This document shows positions 26,837-38,329 of a DNA stretch of 64,000 bases, one piece after another. The notes beneath the pieces were generated by a model that saw nothing but the letters and a program-made list of their open reading frames with translations, was not told where the DNA came from and did not search any database. The position numbers and the translations under genes were made by a program. This stretch comes from Collinsella aerofaciens (GTDB taxonomy: Bacteria; Actinomycetota; Coriobacteriia; Coriobacteriales; Coriobacteriaceae): positions 682,001 through 746,000 of the forward strand of contig NZ_OY725717.1 in the NCBI RefSeq assembly GCF_963360655.1. Direction: 5' to 3'. Every line of letters begins with the position of its first letter. The first letter of the stretch is position 1.

Positions 26837-26939
26837 CACCAATACGTCTTTTCGCAGTTCCAGTCGTCGGCAAACGGTTGACATATGCCGGCGAACGGTC
26901 ATCAGAGGTGTTTGAGGAATTCTTTTGGCACGGGATGAA

Positions 26940-27950
26940 CTACGCGGTTTTACCCTCAATGAGTTCAACGGGGAGCTTGATATTCGATTCGGGCTTTTCG
27001 CCGTTAATAAGAGCAATGATGGATTGCGCCGCGAGCTCTCCGATGCGATCGATATCTTGGCGAACGGTTGTTAAGTCAGGCATAAACGTCATAGTGCGGC
27101 GGGCACCATCCGCGCCCACGACCTTAATATCGCCCGGAGCGCTCAAGCCGCGCTGCTTCATCACGTTAAGACAGATAGCCGCCATCGTGTCGTCTCCCGC
27201 AAAGATGCCGTCAATATCGGGGTTCTCATCGAGGATCTTCGCAACGACCGCGCTCTTTTCGTCGTCGGGCTTAACGAACTCGACCTCACGGACAAGCGCG
27301 GGCAAACCGGCCTGCTCAACAACATCGAGGTAGGCATCGGTACGCTTATTGGCAGGCATGCGCATGCGGCTATTGCTGCGCAGGCACAGGATGCGCGAAC
27401 ACCCGTCATCGATCAGGCGACGCGTGGCAAGTTCGCCGATACTATAGCTGTCGCTCGCAATCTGAACAGAGGCCTCGCCAAGGTCGCAGTCGATACCAAC
27501 CAGACTCAAACCCATCTCGGCATACGCCTCGGCACCGATATTAAGCGAGTTGACGATGACGCCATCAACCATATTGCGTCGAAGCATGTCGATATAAGAG
27601 CGCTCAAGCTCGGGTCGATTGGCGCTATTGCACAGCAGCATCTTAAAACCGTTTTCGGCCAGGGTATGCTCAATGACTTGAACCACTTGGGCATGAAACG
27701 GACTGCTGACATAGGGGACGATCATACCGATAAGATTCAGGCGACCGTTGAGCATGGCACGGGCGATATCGTTGGGCGTATAGTTGATGCGCTTCATCGC
27801 GGCATGGACCTTATCGCGGGTCTCTTGGCTAATATAGCCGCGATTATTAAGCACGCGAGATACCGTAGTAGGCGAAACCCCCGCCACCGCCGCAACTTCC
27901 TTGATGCCAGGCTTAGCCGTATCCTTAGAACGAGCACTCTCGCGAGCCAT
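26940..27950 (-). CDS. scrR: LacI family regulator of the sucrose operon
   Basis: About 336 residues from the ATG at 27948-27950 behind GGGGGAGGG. N-terminal HTH IKEVAAVAGVSPTTVSRVLNN, then a periplasmic-binding-like effector domain (LIGMIVPYVSSPF to the C-terminus). It lies directly upstream of the GH32-PTS-GH32 genes on the same strand, and operator-like AAACG/CGTTT repeats lie between. The ligand is probably a sucrose-derived sugar phosphate; inference from position. Confidence 0.88.
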   Translation of the reverse strand: MARESARSKDTAKPGIKEVAAVAGVSPTTVSRVLNNRGYISQETRDKVHAAMKRINYTPNDIARAMLNGRLNLIGMIVPYVSSPFHAQVVQVIEHTLAENGFKMLLCNSANRPELERSYIDMLRRNMVDGVIVNSLNIGAEAYAEMGLSLVGIDCDLGEASVQIASDSYSIGELATRRLIDDGCSRILCLRSNSRMRMPANKRTDAYLDVVEQAGLPALVREVEFVKPDDEKSAVVAKILDENPDIDGIFAGDDTMAAICLNVMKQRGLSAPGDIKVVGADGARRTMTFMPDLTTVRQDIDRIGELAAQSIIALINGEKPESNIKLPVELIEGKTA

Positions 27951-28103
27951 AGCACCCTCCCCCATCAACATGTCATACGTTTACATACGAACAAAGCATA
28001 CCCCAACAAGAGCGGGAAGACGGTAACAGTACAAGTAAGTAAACGACTCATCCAAATAATTAGGAGAGTTCCGCCTAAAGGGTGACTCCAAAGGACCCCA
28101 CAT

Positions 28104-28226
28104 GGCCGGTTTTGGGTTATTTTCCAAAACATCCCGCAGGACGCAAAGAGGCTCCGCCGCGCAACGCGCGCAGCGGAGCCTCTTTGCATGTCCGAGGACG
28201 TTTTGGGAAATAACCCAAAACCGGCC
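28104..28226. repeat. Nested palindrome, family 1, copy 3
   Basis: Outer arms GGCCGGTTTTGGGTTATTTT.. (28104-28130) and its complement (28200-28226). Conserved strands TCCCGCAGGACGCAAA and TTTGCATGTCCGAGGACG flank the inner stem GAGGCTCCGC/GCGGAGCCTC. It is downstream of the split pfl genes and upstream of scrR. The rest of the 27951-28253 gap shows no gene. Confidence 0.85.
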
Positions 28227-28253
28227 CCAGTAATCCTACAGGAGTTGAACCCT

Positions 28254-28505
28254 TTAGAACTTGTCGTGGAAGGTACGCGAAATGACCTCGTCCTGCTGCT
28301 CCTTGGTGAGCGTGTGGAAGTTCACGGCATAGCCGGAAACGCGGATGGTCAGCTGCGGGTACTTCTCGGGGTGAGCCTGAGCGTCGAGCAACGTCTCACG
28401 GTTGAAGACGTTGATGTTCAGGTGGTGGCCACCCTTCTCGGCGTAAGCGTCGAGCATGTGGACCAGGTTATCGGCCTGAGTCTCGGAAACTTCAGAAACC
28501 TTCAT
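28254..28505 (-). CDS. Free-standing glycyl radical domain of pyruvate formate-lyase
   Basis: 83 residues that equal the C-terminal end of Pfl[35 protein letters not shown] with the radical Gly58, and [15 protein letters not shown]. In ordinary PflB this is fused; here it follows the 683-residue PflB body after an 85-bp gap, with its own AAGGAG ribosome site and ATG. E. coli GrcA (YfiD) is a stand-alone spare of the same domain, but here the main enzyme lacks the domain, so this subunit must supply the radical. Activated by PflA (20196-21014). Confidence 0.9.
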   Translation of the reverse strand: MKVSEVSETQADNLVHMLDAYAEKGGHHLNINVFNRETLLDAQAHPEKYPQLTIRVSGYAVNFHTLTKEQQDEVISRTFHDKF

Positions 28506-28590
28506 AATGTGTCTCCTTCGATTAATAGGCGCCGGCCGAAACCGGCGCGCTAATCAGTAATCGTTATTGTTAGTATAGCACTAACAATAG
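28506..28590 (-). promoter_or_regulatory. Two hairpins between pflB body and glycyl radical gene
   Basis: Minus strand: TATTGTTAGTGCTATACTAACAATA (an AT-rich stem) then GCGCCGGTTTCGGCCGGCGC, then the ribosome site of the small gene. The GC-rich stem lacks a T run. Could set the ratio of the two subunits by processing or partial termination. Confidence 0.6.
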
Positions 28591-30642
<2,052 letters not shown>

Positions 30643-31036
30643 TGTGTAACCACGCTCCTAGTTACGTGTAATGCGGCGCTCTCTCACACCGCTACTTATT
30701 GAATTCTTGAATTATCGGCTTGCACTACCGGCTTCTTCCGTTCTTCACCACACGTTGGTACAGGGAAAAACGTTTGTCCACCTTGGAACTGCAACCCAAA
30801 ACCCAAGATTTCACCCGTTTGAGAAGGATAACATAGCCACCCCCTTCATCAGGGCTGTTATATGTTTCTTTTTTTATACCATTAGGGCATTTTTAACAAA
30901 TCCGCAGGAAATGCGAGCGTGAACAACTACCGTTCACCGATTTGTTTGGTTTTTTCCTTGCCTTTGTACGACGTTCACTCTAGCTGTTATGCCAGCTTTA
31001 TCAGGGTAAAGTGTCCCAAAGACCCTACAGAAACTG
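30643..31036. promoter_or_regulatory. Long pflB upstream region
   Basis: About 390 bp, AT-richer than its neighbours, without a gene. It contains TGAACAACTACCGTTCAC (30920-30937), an 18-bp inverted repeat that matches TGAACAAATACCGTTCAC upstream of lacA in 17 of 18 bases, and an imperfect palindrome ATAACATAGCC...GGCTGTTAT (about 30828-30861). Likely carries the pflB promoter and a redox or carbon regulator site. Confidence 0.5.
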
Positions 31037-31070
31037 CAGGGCGGCCACGGGATCCCCCGTGGCCGCCCTG
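31037..31070 (-). terminator. Terminator after the KdgT-like gene
   Basis: CAGGGCGGCCACGGG pairs with CCCGTGGCCGCCCTG around a GATC-containing loop, about 40 bp past the stop at 31109. Confidence 0.65.
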
Positions 31071-31108
31071 TGGCGTAGCTAGTTTTTAGCTTTGATTACC
31101 GTTTGGCA

Positions 31109-32125
31109 TTAGGCGGCTGCGGAGGCCTTGTCGGTCGTTGCCTTGCCGTTGCTCTGCTGGCCCTCAAAATGCTTGTAGCACCAGCTGGTGACCAGCGGGG
31201 TCAAAATAGCCGTAACGATTGCGCAGGCAGCAACCTGTGCCGTGGCCGTCGCGAGCACCGCGCCGCCGTACATGGCCTCGTTGACGCTTGCCATGGCAGC
31301 AGGCGTGGCCACATTGGCTCCGGCGCAGCTCGAAATGGCCGCACCTGCGACACCCGTACCGCCCGTGAGCTTATCGACCGCGATGACGGGAATTGCAAAG
31401 ATCACCGAGCAGATCACGCCGAGCAGGATGCCGGGAAGACCGCCGTTGATAAGCTGGCCAAAAGTCATGGTCGAGCCCATGGCAAAGAAGACGAGCACGA
31501 TGATGGCGGAAAGTGCCGGTGCCATCATCTTCTTAAAGCTGGGGAACAGGTTACCCAGAATAATGCCGACGACGATCGGCAGAATGGCGCCCACGAGCGA
31601 CCAGCCGATCGGGGCCTGGCCGGCAGCGCCGAGCACGATCATCGTGACCGGAGGGCCGACAACCAGCGTGGTGATGGCGACAGCGCCACGCTCAGCCTCG
31701 TTGCCCATGGTACCCATCAGCCCAGCGTACATAGCGTTGTTGGCGCCGGTGCAAGCCGCCAGCATCACCATGGCAGAGATGCCAAACAAGTTGTCGTTGA
31801 ACACATAAAGGATGAGCAGCGACATGGCAACGACCACGATCTGCTTGACGGCGATGATGATGGCGCCGCGGGCAGCGGCGGCAGGAGCGCTCTTAAACGA
31901 AATCGTCGTACCGACGATGAGCAAAAAAGCGCCCACGAGCGGGCCAGCGCCCTGCTGGGTCATGCCAAGCGTAAAGCTGCCGAGCGTTTTGAACAGGTCA
32001 GGGAATAGCGTGTTGAGCAGGCAGCCCAGCAAAAGCGGCACCAAAATATTGGCACCCGGGATGGAGGACATCTTAAAGAACGGCTCCTTTGCCGCCGGCG
32101 CCTCCACCGCAGTCGATTCACTCAT
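31109..32125 (-). CDS. kdgT: 2-keto-3-deoxygluconate permease
   Basis: About 338 residues, starting MSESTAVEAP at 32123-32125 behind AAAGGAGA. About ten hydrophobic segments; SIPGANILVPLLLGCLLNT and SCAGANVATPAAMASVNE resemble the KdgT family, which imports 2-keto-3-deoxygluconate from pectin or uronate breakdown. The upstream SDR gene on the same strand, 108 bp away, fits a KduD-like enzyme of the same pathway. KDG kinase and aldolase are not in the window. Confidence 0.85.
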   Translation of the reverse strand: MSESTAVEAPAAKEPFFKMSSIPGANILVPLLLGCLLNTLFPDLFKTLGSFTLGMTQQGAGPLVGAFLLIVGTTISFKSAPAAAARGAIIIAVKQIVVVAMSLLILYVFNDNLFGISAMVMLAACTGANNAMYAGLMGTMGNEAERGAVAITTLVVGPPVTMIVLGAAGQAPIGWSLVGAILPIVVGIILGNLFPSFKKMMAPALSAIIVLVFFAMGSTMTFGQLINGGLPGILLGVICSVIFAIPVIAVDKLTGGTGVAGAAISSCAGANVATPAAMASVNEAMYGGAVLATATAQVAACAIVTAILTPLVTSWCYKHFEGQQSNGKATTDKASAAA

Positions 32126-32233
32126 ATATATCTCCTTTGGATGCATGCGAATCGTAGCCGCACGCGCCTATGTCAGAAAGAAGGCGACGGTCCCGAGTCG
32201 CAGGAGCCGTCGCCAAATAATCGTCGCGGGGTA

Positions 32234-32983
32234 TTACCCGTCCAGGACGATGCCGCCGTCGCAGTCACCGATCTCGCCGTTCACGAAGCTGGCGAGATCG
32301 GAAGCGAAGAACAGCACCATCTGCGCAGGCTCGCTGGCCTGGGCGGCGCGGCCCAGAGGAATACCGTTGATGATGCGCTGAGAGTTCTCGTCAGAGAGAA
32401 TCGAGGTCATATCAGTAAGGGTGAGCGACGGGCACACGGCGTTGCAGCGAACGCCAAACTTGCCGCCTTCCTTGGCGACTGCCTTGGTTAGACCGTTAAC
32501 ACCGGCCTTGGAGCTCGCGTAGGCCGCGGTGCCGAGCAGGCCACCGCCGATCTTGCCAGCAACGGAACTCACGTTGACGATAGTGCCGGCATGGGCCGCC
32601 TTAAAGTGCGGGTACACGGCGTTCATCATGGTAAAGGTGCCGTTGAGGTTGATGTCGATGGTGCGACGCCACTCGGTGTCATCGATCTCATCGAACTTCT
32701 TGGTGCTGATGACGCCAGCGCAGTTGATCAGGATGTTGGTTTGCGGCAGGTCCGTAAAAATCTGCTCGACAGTCTCGCGCGCCTTGGGTGCATCGGCGAC
32801 ATCGAGCTGATAGAACTTGTTGCCCTCGCCAAGCTCGGCCACCGCGGCCTCGCCCTTAGCAGCGTTCCTTGCGATGAGCGCGACATGTCCGCCGCCCGCG
32901 ACGATGCCCTTGGCGATCTCGAGGCCAATGCCCTGAGTGCCGCCCGTGACAATCGCGGTCTTGCCCGTGAAGTCAAATGCCAT
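32234..32983 (-). CDS. SDR family oxidoreductase, KduD-like
   Basis: 249 residues from MAFDFTGKTAIVTGGTQGIG (ATG at 32981-32983, GGAG upstream). Rossmann motif TGGTQGIG, NCAGV, catalytic Ser in NVSSVAG and YASSK. Classical short-chain dehydrogenase. Because kdgT follows, 2-deoxy-D-gluconate 3-dehydrogenase or a related uronate dehydrogenase is the best guess; a 3-oxoacyl reductase cannot be excluded. Confidence 0.82.
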   Translation of the reverse strand: MAFDFTGKTAIVTGGTQGIGLEIAKGIVAGGGHVALIARNAAKGEAAVAELGEGNKFYQLDVADAPKARETVEQIFTDLPQTNILINCAGVISTKKFDEIDDTEWRRTIDINLNGTFTMMNAVYPHFKAAHAGTIVNVSSVAGKIGGGLLGTAAYASSKAGVNGLTKAVAKEGGKFGVRCNAVCPSLTLTDMTSILSDENSQRIINGIPLGRAAQASEPAQMVLFFASDLASFVNGEIGDCDGGIVLDG

Positions 32984-33195
32984 GACTCCATCCCCCTTTA
33001 TATAAGGTGTCTCCTCGCGGGAAGTTGGAGCATCGCACGTGGCGATTATATGAGTCCCAGTCGTCATGGTGGTGACAACCCCTCGCCTAACCGCGGGCAT
33101 GATAGTTCTTTGAAACGCTTTAGCAATTGAATGATTTTAAGTCTTAATGAGCTCTTAATATTGCCTACTGTATGAGGCCCGCGTATGGGGGTATC

Positions 33196-33244
33196 ATCTT
33201 CCACCGAAAATAGTTTCTAGTGTTAGGGGTTTTCGGTGGAAGAT
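33196..33244. promoter_or_regulatory. Palindrome overlapping the marR start codon
   Basis: ATCTTCCACCGAAAA (33196-33210) and TTTTCGGTGGAAGAT (33230-33244) are perfect 15-nt inverted arms 19 bp apart. The right arm covers the GTG start at 33236 and the next codons. Likely the autoregulatory site of the MarR repressor. Confidence 0.6.
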
Positions 33245-33685
33245 ACCGATTTCCATGAGCTTGGGCGTCAGCTCTTAACTGAGTTTGGCAGCATGCATCA
33301 GCGAATTTCGCGCTTTGCGGACAAAGCTCTCGGCGGCGAGATGGCCGTCATGCGCGCCCTCATGCGCGCCGGCGGCTCACTCACACCGAGCGAACTCGCC
33401 GATCGTGCCTGGGTTTCGAGCGCCCGTATCGCCAATATCCTGCGCGCCCTCGAGGCCAAGGGTTGGGTCGAGCGCGAGCACTCAAAGACCGACCGTCGTC
33501 GCGTACACGTCACGGTGACCGACAAGGGATTCCAGGTCATCGAAATCAAACGCCGGGAATTCGAGGACCGCACCGCGGCCTTCCTCGAGCAGCTCGGCGA
33601 AACAGATACCCAAGAGATGGTGCGCCTTCTAAGACGTGCCAACGAAATTATCGACCGCAATCAAGAAAGGAGAGATGCCGAGTGA
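33236..33685 (+). CDS. MarR family transcriptional regulator
   Basis: 149 residues, GTG start behind AGGGG. Winged-helix core: LTPSELADRAWVSSARIANILRALEAKGWVEREHSKTDRRRVHVTVTDKG. It heads an operon with two ABC half-exporters (stop of marR and start of the first overlap by 4 bp), the usual layout for a drug-responsive repressor controlling an efflux pump. It is divergent from the SDR-kdgT operon. Confidence 0.9.
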   Translation: MEDTDFHELGRQLLTEFGSMHQRISRFADKALGGEMAVMRALMRAGGSLTPSELADRAWVSSARIANILRALEAKGWVEREHSKTDRRRVHVTVTDKGFQVIEIKRREFEDRTAAFLEQLGETDTQEMVRLLRRANEIIDRNQERRDAE

Positions 33686-36048
33686 GGATTCTCAAGCTCT
33701 TTAAAAAGCATATCCTGGCACTACTCGCAGCTATCGTACTCATCGTAATCAGCTGCAACGCCGATCTGGCGCTGCCTACCTATATGAGCGACATCGTCGA
33801 CGTGGGCGTGCAGCAAGGCGGTATTGCCTCGCCCGTGCCCGACACCATTCGCGCCGAATCGCTCGACGACCTCGAACTCTTTATGAGCGCCAAGGACGCC
33901 AAGGCTGTGGAGGCCGTGTTTAGCAAGGCTGGCAAAAACGGCATTCGAGCGTACAAGGGCACCGAGGAAGAGCGTGCCGATGGAGGCAAGATTGCCGACA
34001 TTATGAGCCTGCCCGAGACTGTCGTACTTTCGTTCAACCAGGGCATTGACGCCGACTCCATGGGCGACATGACCGGCACGTCCGGCGAAAAAGACAGCGA
34101 CGCCGCCCAGGCCATGCCCACGCCCGAGCAAATGGCAGCGATGACGCCCGAGCAGCTCGCCGAGATGCAGCAGAAGGCCGCAGCGGCGCAGAATATGCAA
34201 AAGCAGATCGACGCCGACGGCGGCAAGATCACCATGAAGAGCCTGCGCCTGGGTGTCGAGGGCGGTCTGGTAGGCCAAAGCAAGCTCGTCGAGGGCGCCA
34301 ACGAAATGGCGGACAAAATGGGCTCCATGTCGGGCTCCATCGTCACCCAGCGCGCCGTGAGCTATGTACAGGACGAGTACAAGGCGCAGGGCATCGACCC
34401 CGCCGACGTGCAGAACGCCTACCTGGGCCGCATGGCGACCACGATGTTTGGTCTGTGTCTGGTGTCGCTGGTCGCCACCATCCTGACCGGTGCCGTGGCC
34501 TCGCGCACCGCCTGCTCCATCGCCCGCGACCTGCGCCGCGAGACCTTCAACAAGGTTATGCACTTCTCGCCGGCCGAGGTGGGCAAGTTTAGCCAGGCCT
34601 CGCTCATCACCCGCTGCACCAACGACATTCAGCAGATCCAGATGGCCGCAACCCTGTTTATCCGCATGTGTCTGATGGCCCCCGTCATGGGCATCGTCGC
34701 CGTCATGCGCGTCCTGGCCAACCATACCGGCCTAGAGTGGACCATCGCCGTGGCCATCATCGCGGTCTCGGCCGTCGTCGGCGTGCTTATGGGCCTCACC
34801 ATGCCCAAGTTCAAAAAGATGCAGAGCTTTGTGGACCGTGTGAACCTTACCGCCCGCGAGCTGCTCGACGGCCTTATGCCTATCCGTTCGTTCAACCGCG
34901 AAGAGCATGAGCTCGAGCGTTTTGACAAGGCTTCGCTCGACCTGATGACCACACAGCTCTACACCAACCGCGCCATGAGCTTTATGATGCCGCTCATGAT
35001 GCTCGTCATGAACTGCATCACCGTGCTTATCGTCTGGTTTGGCGCGCAGGGCGTGTCCGACGGCGTGATGCAGGTCGGCAACATGATGGCGTTTATCTCC
35101 TACACCATGCAGATCGTCATGGCGTTTATGATCCTCACCATGGTTTCGGTCATCCTGCCCCGTGCCGAGGTCGCAGCCGAGCGCGTGGAAGAGGTCATCA
35201 CCTGCCCCACGAGCATCAACGACCCTGTCTCACCCAAATTGCCTGCTGCCAGCGCGCCGCGCGGTGAGCTCACCTTCCGTGACGTGAGCTTCCAGTATCC
35301 CGATGCCCGCGCCGACGTCATTAGCGGCGTAAACTTCACCACGCACGCCGGCCAGATGCTCGGCATTATTGGCTCAACGGGTTCGGGCAAGTCCACGCTT
35401 GTACAGTTGATTCCGCGCCTGTACGACGTCACGGGCGGCAGCATTTCGCTCGACGGCATCGACGTGCGCGACATGACCCTTTCCGAGCTGCGCCGCCGTA
35501 TTGGTTACATCCCGCAGCAGGGGCGCCTGTTCTCGGGCACCGTCGAGAGTAACCTCAAGTTTGCCGGCGACATGGTGAGCGACGAGGACATGCACCGGGC
35601 GGCACGCATCGCCCAGGCCGAGGACTTTATCGCCGAGCGCGAGGACGGGTACGACTCCCCTATCAGCCAGGGTGGCTCCAATGTTTCGGGTGGTCAGCGC
35701 CAGCGTCTGGCCATCGCCCGCGCGTTGGCTAAAAAGCCCGAGGTCGTGGTGTTCGATGACTCGTTTAGCGCCCTCGACTACAAGACCGACGCGCGCCTGC
35801 GCGAGGAGCTGGCAAAAAACGTTACCGACGCCGCACTCGTGGTCGTAGCCCAGCGCATCGCGACCATCATGCACGCCGACCAGATCATCGTGCTCGACGA
35901 CGGCCACGTAGTGGGCACCGGCACGCACGAGGAGCTGCTGCGCAGCTGCCCGGCGTACCTGGAGATCGCACAGTCGCAGCTTTCCGCCGAGGAGCTGGGG
36001 CTTACCCAAAAAGAAATTGCAGCCGTCATGGAAGGAGGCGAGCGCTAA
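33682..36048 (+). CDS. ABC exporter half-transporter, multidrug type (subunit 1)
   Basis: About 788 residues from GTG at 33682, overlapping the marR stop. The transmembrane domain has a long extracytoplasmic insert between helices 1 and 2 (about residues 45-240; Met/Gln/Ala-rich, with PEQMAAMTPEQLAEMQQ), then the nucleotide-binding domain: Walker A GSTGSGKST, signature VSGGQRQR, and Walker B VVVFDDS with Asp where the catalytic Glu normally sits. The lost catalytic Glu marks this as the degenerate half of a heterodimeric exporter. The partner follows with a 1-bp overlap. Confidence 0.9.
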   Translation: MRILKLFKKHILALLAAIVLIVISCNADLALPTYMSDIVDVGVQQGGIASPVPDTIRAESLDDLELFMSAKDAKAVEAVFSKAGKNGIRAYKGTEEERADGGKIADIMSLPETVVLSFNQGIDADSMGDMTGTSGEKDSDAAQAMPTPEQMAAMTPEQLAEMQQKAAAAQNMQKQIDADGGKITMKSLRLGVEGGLVGQSKLVEGANEMADKMGSMSGSIVTQRAVSYVQDEYKAQGIDPADVQNAYLGRMATTMFGLCLVSLVATILTGAVASRTACSIARDLRRETFNKVMHFSPAEVGKFSQASLITRCTNDIQQIQMAATLFIRMCLMAPVMGIVAVMRVLANHTGLEWTIAVAIIAVSAVVGVLMGLTMPKFKKMQSFVDRVNLTARELLDGLMPIRSFNREEHELERFDKASLDLMTTQLYTNRAMSFMMPLMMLVMNCITVLIVWFGAQGVSDGVMQVGNMMAFISYTMQIVMAFMILTMVSVILPRAEVAAERVEEVITCPTSINDPVSPKLPAASAPRGELTFRDVSFQYPDARADVISGVNFTTHAGQMLGIIGSTGSGKSTLVQLIPRLYDVTGGSISLDGIDVRDMTLSELRRRIGYIPQQGRLFSGTVESNLKFAGDMVSDEDMHRAARIAQAEDFIAEREDGYDSPISQGGSNVSGGQRQRLAIARALAKKPEVVVFDDSFSALDYKTDARLREELAKNVTDAALVVVAQRIATIMHADQIIVLDDGHVVGTGTHEELLRSCPAYLEIAQSQLSAEELGLTQKEIAAVMEGGER

Positions 36049-37904
36049 TGGCAGACGAGACCAAGACTCAGATTCCCAAGCCCACCCGCCAGCGTGGTCC
36101 CATGGGCCGCATGGGTGGCATGCGCCGCGGCGAAAAGGCCAAGGACTTTAAGGGCACCATGAGGCAGCTGCTCGGCTATATCGGCCAGCACAAGATTGCC
36201 GTGTTTGCCGCCGTCGCCTTTGCCGTGTGCTCGGTCATCTTTAACATTGTGGGACCCAAGGTGCTCGGCCAGGTTACGACCAAGCTGTTCGAAGGCCTGG
36301 TCGCAAAGGTCAACGGTACCGGCGACGTTGACTTTGACTGGATCGCCAAGACGCTCGGCTTTTTGCTCTGCCTGTATCTGGCGAGCTCTGTCTGCAGCCT
36401 CATCCAGGGCTGGCTCATGACCGGCGTCACGCAAAAGATCTGCTACCGCATGCGCAAGGAAATCGCCGCCAAGATTGCCGTCGTGCCGATGAGTTACTTC
36501 AACGGCCACAGCAAGGGAGACGTACTCAGCCGCATCACCAACGACGTCGATACGCTGGGTCAGTCGCTCAACCAGAGCGTGACGCAGCTCATCACGTCGG
36601 TGACGCAGATTATCGGCGTGCTCGTCATGATGCTTTCGATCAGCCTACCGCTTACCGGCGTCACCGTGCTCACGCTGCCGGCCGCCGCGATTATCTTGAC
36701 CGTGATGATTCACTTCTCGCAGCCGTACTTCCGCGAGCAACAGCAGGTTCTGGGCGCCGTCAACGGCATTATCGAGGAGGACTTTGCCGGCCAGAACGTC
36801 ATTCAGGTGTTCGACCGCGCCGAGGCCTCGATCGAGGAGTTCGACCGCCAAAACGACCGTCTCTTTATTAGTGGCTGGCGCTCGCAGTTCCTGTCGGGTC
36901 TGATGATGCCGCTTATGAGCTTGGTGGGCAACATGGGCTACGTGGGCGTCGTCGTGGTGGGTGCACAGCTCGCGCTGACCGGCAATGCCACGCCCGGCGA
37001 CATTCAGAGCTTTATCCAGTACGTTCGCAACTTTACGCAACCCGTGCAGCAGCTGGGCAACGTGAGCAACACGATGCAGTCGATGGCAGCTGCCACCGAG
37101 CGTGTGTTTGAGTTCCTGGCCGCGCCCGAGGAGGAGCAGAAGGCCGACGCGCAGATTCCCGAGAAGCGCCCCGGCCACGTGGAGTTTGACCATGTCAAGT
37201 TTGGCTACACGCCCGACAAGACCATCATCCACGACTTTAGCTGCGAGGCGCAGCCCGGCCAGACCATCGCCATCGTCGGCCCCACCGGCGCCGGCAAGAC
37301 CACGCTCATCAAGCTGCTGCAGCGCTTCTACGATGTGGACGACGGCTCGCTGCGTGTCGAGGGCGTCGACGTGCGCGACTGGGACCGCGCGGCGCTGCGC
37401 GGCGAGTTTGCCATGGTGCTGCAGGATACCTGGCTGTTTAACGGCACCATCCGCGAAAACATCCGCTACGGACGCCCCGATGCGAGCGATGCCGAAGTCG
37501 AGGCCGCCGCACGCGCCGCACGCTGCGACCACTTTATCCATACGCTCGCCGGCGGTTACGACTTTATGATCAACGAGGAGGGCACCAACCTGTCGCAGGG
37601 TCAGCGCCAGCTCGTGACCATCGCCCGCGCCATTTTGGCCGACCGTCCGGCGCTAATTCTCGACGAGGCGACCTCCAACGTTGACACTCGTACCGAGGAG
37701 CTTATTCAGCGTGCCATGGATGCGCTGATGCAAGGCCGCACCAGCTTTGTTATCGCACATCGCCTGTCCACGATTCGCAACGCCGACGTGATCTTGGTAA
37801 TCCGCGACGGCGACATCGTCGAGAAGGGCACACACGACGAGTTGCTCGCCCAGGGTGGCTTCTACGCCGACCTGTACAACTCGCAGTTCGACGAGGCGGC
37901 GTAA
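36048..37904 (+). CDS. ABC exporter half-transporter, multidrug type (subunit 2)
   Basis: 618 residues. Six-helix exporter domain, then Walker A GPTGAGKTT, NLSQGQRQL signature and Walker B LILDEATSNVD with the intact catalytic Glu, and H-loop VIAHRLST. Together with the upstream subunit (DDS instead of DEA) it should form a heterodimeric pump with one active ATP site. The basic N-terminus has a Gly/Met/Arg-rich stretch (RGPMGRMGGMRRG). Followed by a strong terminator. Confidence 0.92.
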   Translation: MADETKTQIPKPTRQRGPMGRMGGMRRGEKAKDFKGTMRQLLGYIGQHKIAVFAAVAFAVCSVIFNIVGPKVLGQVTTKLFEGLVAKVNGTGDVDFDWIAKTLGFLLCLYLASSVCSLIQGWLMTGVTQKICYRMRKEIAAKIAVVPMSYFNGHSKGDVLSRITNDVDTLGQSLNQSVTQLITSVTQIIGVLVMMLSISLPLTGVTVLTLPAAAIILTVMIHFSQPYFREQQQVLGAVNGIIEEDFAGQNVIQVFDRAEASIEEFDRQNDRLFISGWRSQFLSGLMMPLMSLVGNMGYVGVVVVGAQLALTGNATPGDIQSFIQYVRNFTQPVQQLGNVSNTMQSMAAATERVFEFLAAPEEEQKADAQIPEKRPGHVEFDHVKFGYTPDKTIIHDFSCEAQPGQTIAIVGPTGAGKTTLIKLLQRFYDVDDGSLRVEGVDVRDWDRAALRGEFAMVLQDTWLFNGTIRENIRYGRPDASDAEVEAAARAARCDHFIHTLAGGYDFMINEEGTNLSQGQRQLVTIARAILADRPALILDEATSNVDTRTEELIQRAMDALMQGRTSFVIAHRLSTIRNADVILVIRDGDIVEKGTHDELLAQGGFYADLYNSQFDEAA

Positions 37905-37935
37905 ATTCTGCCGCAGGGAACGAATAACGCCCGAG

Positions 37936-37972
37936 AACGGGGGCGCAGGACAACCTGCGCCCCCGTTTTGTT
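37936..37972 (+). terminator. Terminator after the MarR-ABC operon
   Basis: AACGGGGGCGCAGG and CCTGCGCCCCCGTT pair around ACAA and are followed by TTGTTTTG. Confidence 0.85.
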
Positions 37973-38023
37973 TTGCAGCCCTCGAAACGCCTTCCCTGAG
38001 ACCTCATTGACGGCGCTTTCCAG

Positions 38024-38263
38024 ACCCTGTGGGCAAAAAATGGCAAATATGAGTACTGTTACCTTTTTGGTAACAGCCAAAACCGCCTCAAACGACCTCC
38101 TTGCGGCCTCTATACGCCTTCAAATTAATCAAAACGCCCGTTAGCGGGCTTCTGCGTGCCAACGTTAATGAACATATTTTTCACTTTGTCTATTATCTTG
38201 CTAGACCGATATGTTACTAGGTTAGCAACCGTACTCATATTTGGCATTTTTTGCCCACAGGGT
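38024..38263. mobile_element. 240-bp MITE-like element with 33-bp terminal inverted repeats
   Basis: Left end ACCCTGTGGGCAAAAAATGG.. (38024-38056) and right end (38231-38263) match as inverted repeats in 32 of 33 positions. The interior holds a small hairpin (GTTACC/GGTAAC) and no gene. No clear target-site duplication was seen. It lies between the exporter operon and the DAHP synthase gene and could carry that gene's promoter. Confidence 0.65.
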
Positions 38264-38329
38264 GTTTCCTGGGGAACCGACAACAGCCTTAGGGTCGCGC
38301 GCGGCGCCACTCCCTCCCCGACATCCGCC

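Noticed and set aside
24233-26881. Long plus-strand frames opposite the PTS and GH32 genes
   Set aside because: Composition and lack of start signals mark them as antisense shadows.
28254-28505. Simple GrcA spare for a complete PFL
   Set aside because: The adjacent PflB itself lacks the radical domain, so the small gene is more likely the missing part than a spare.
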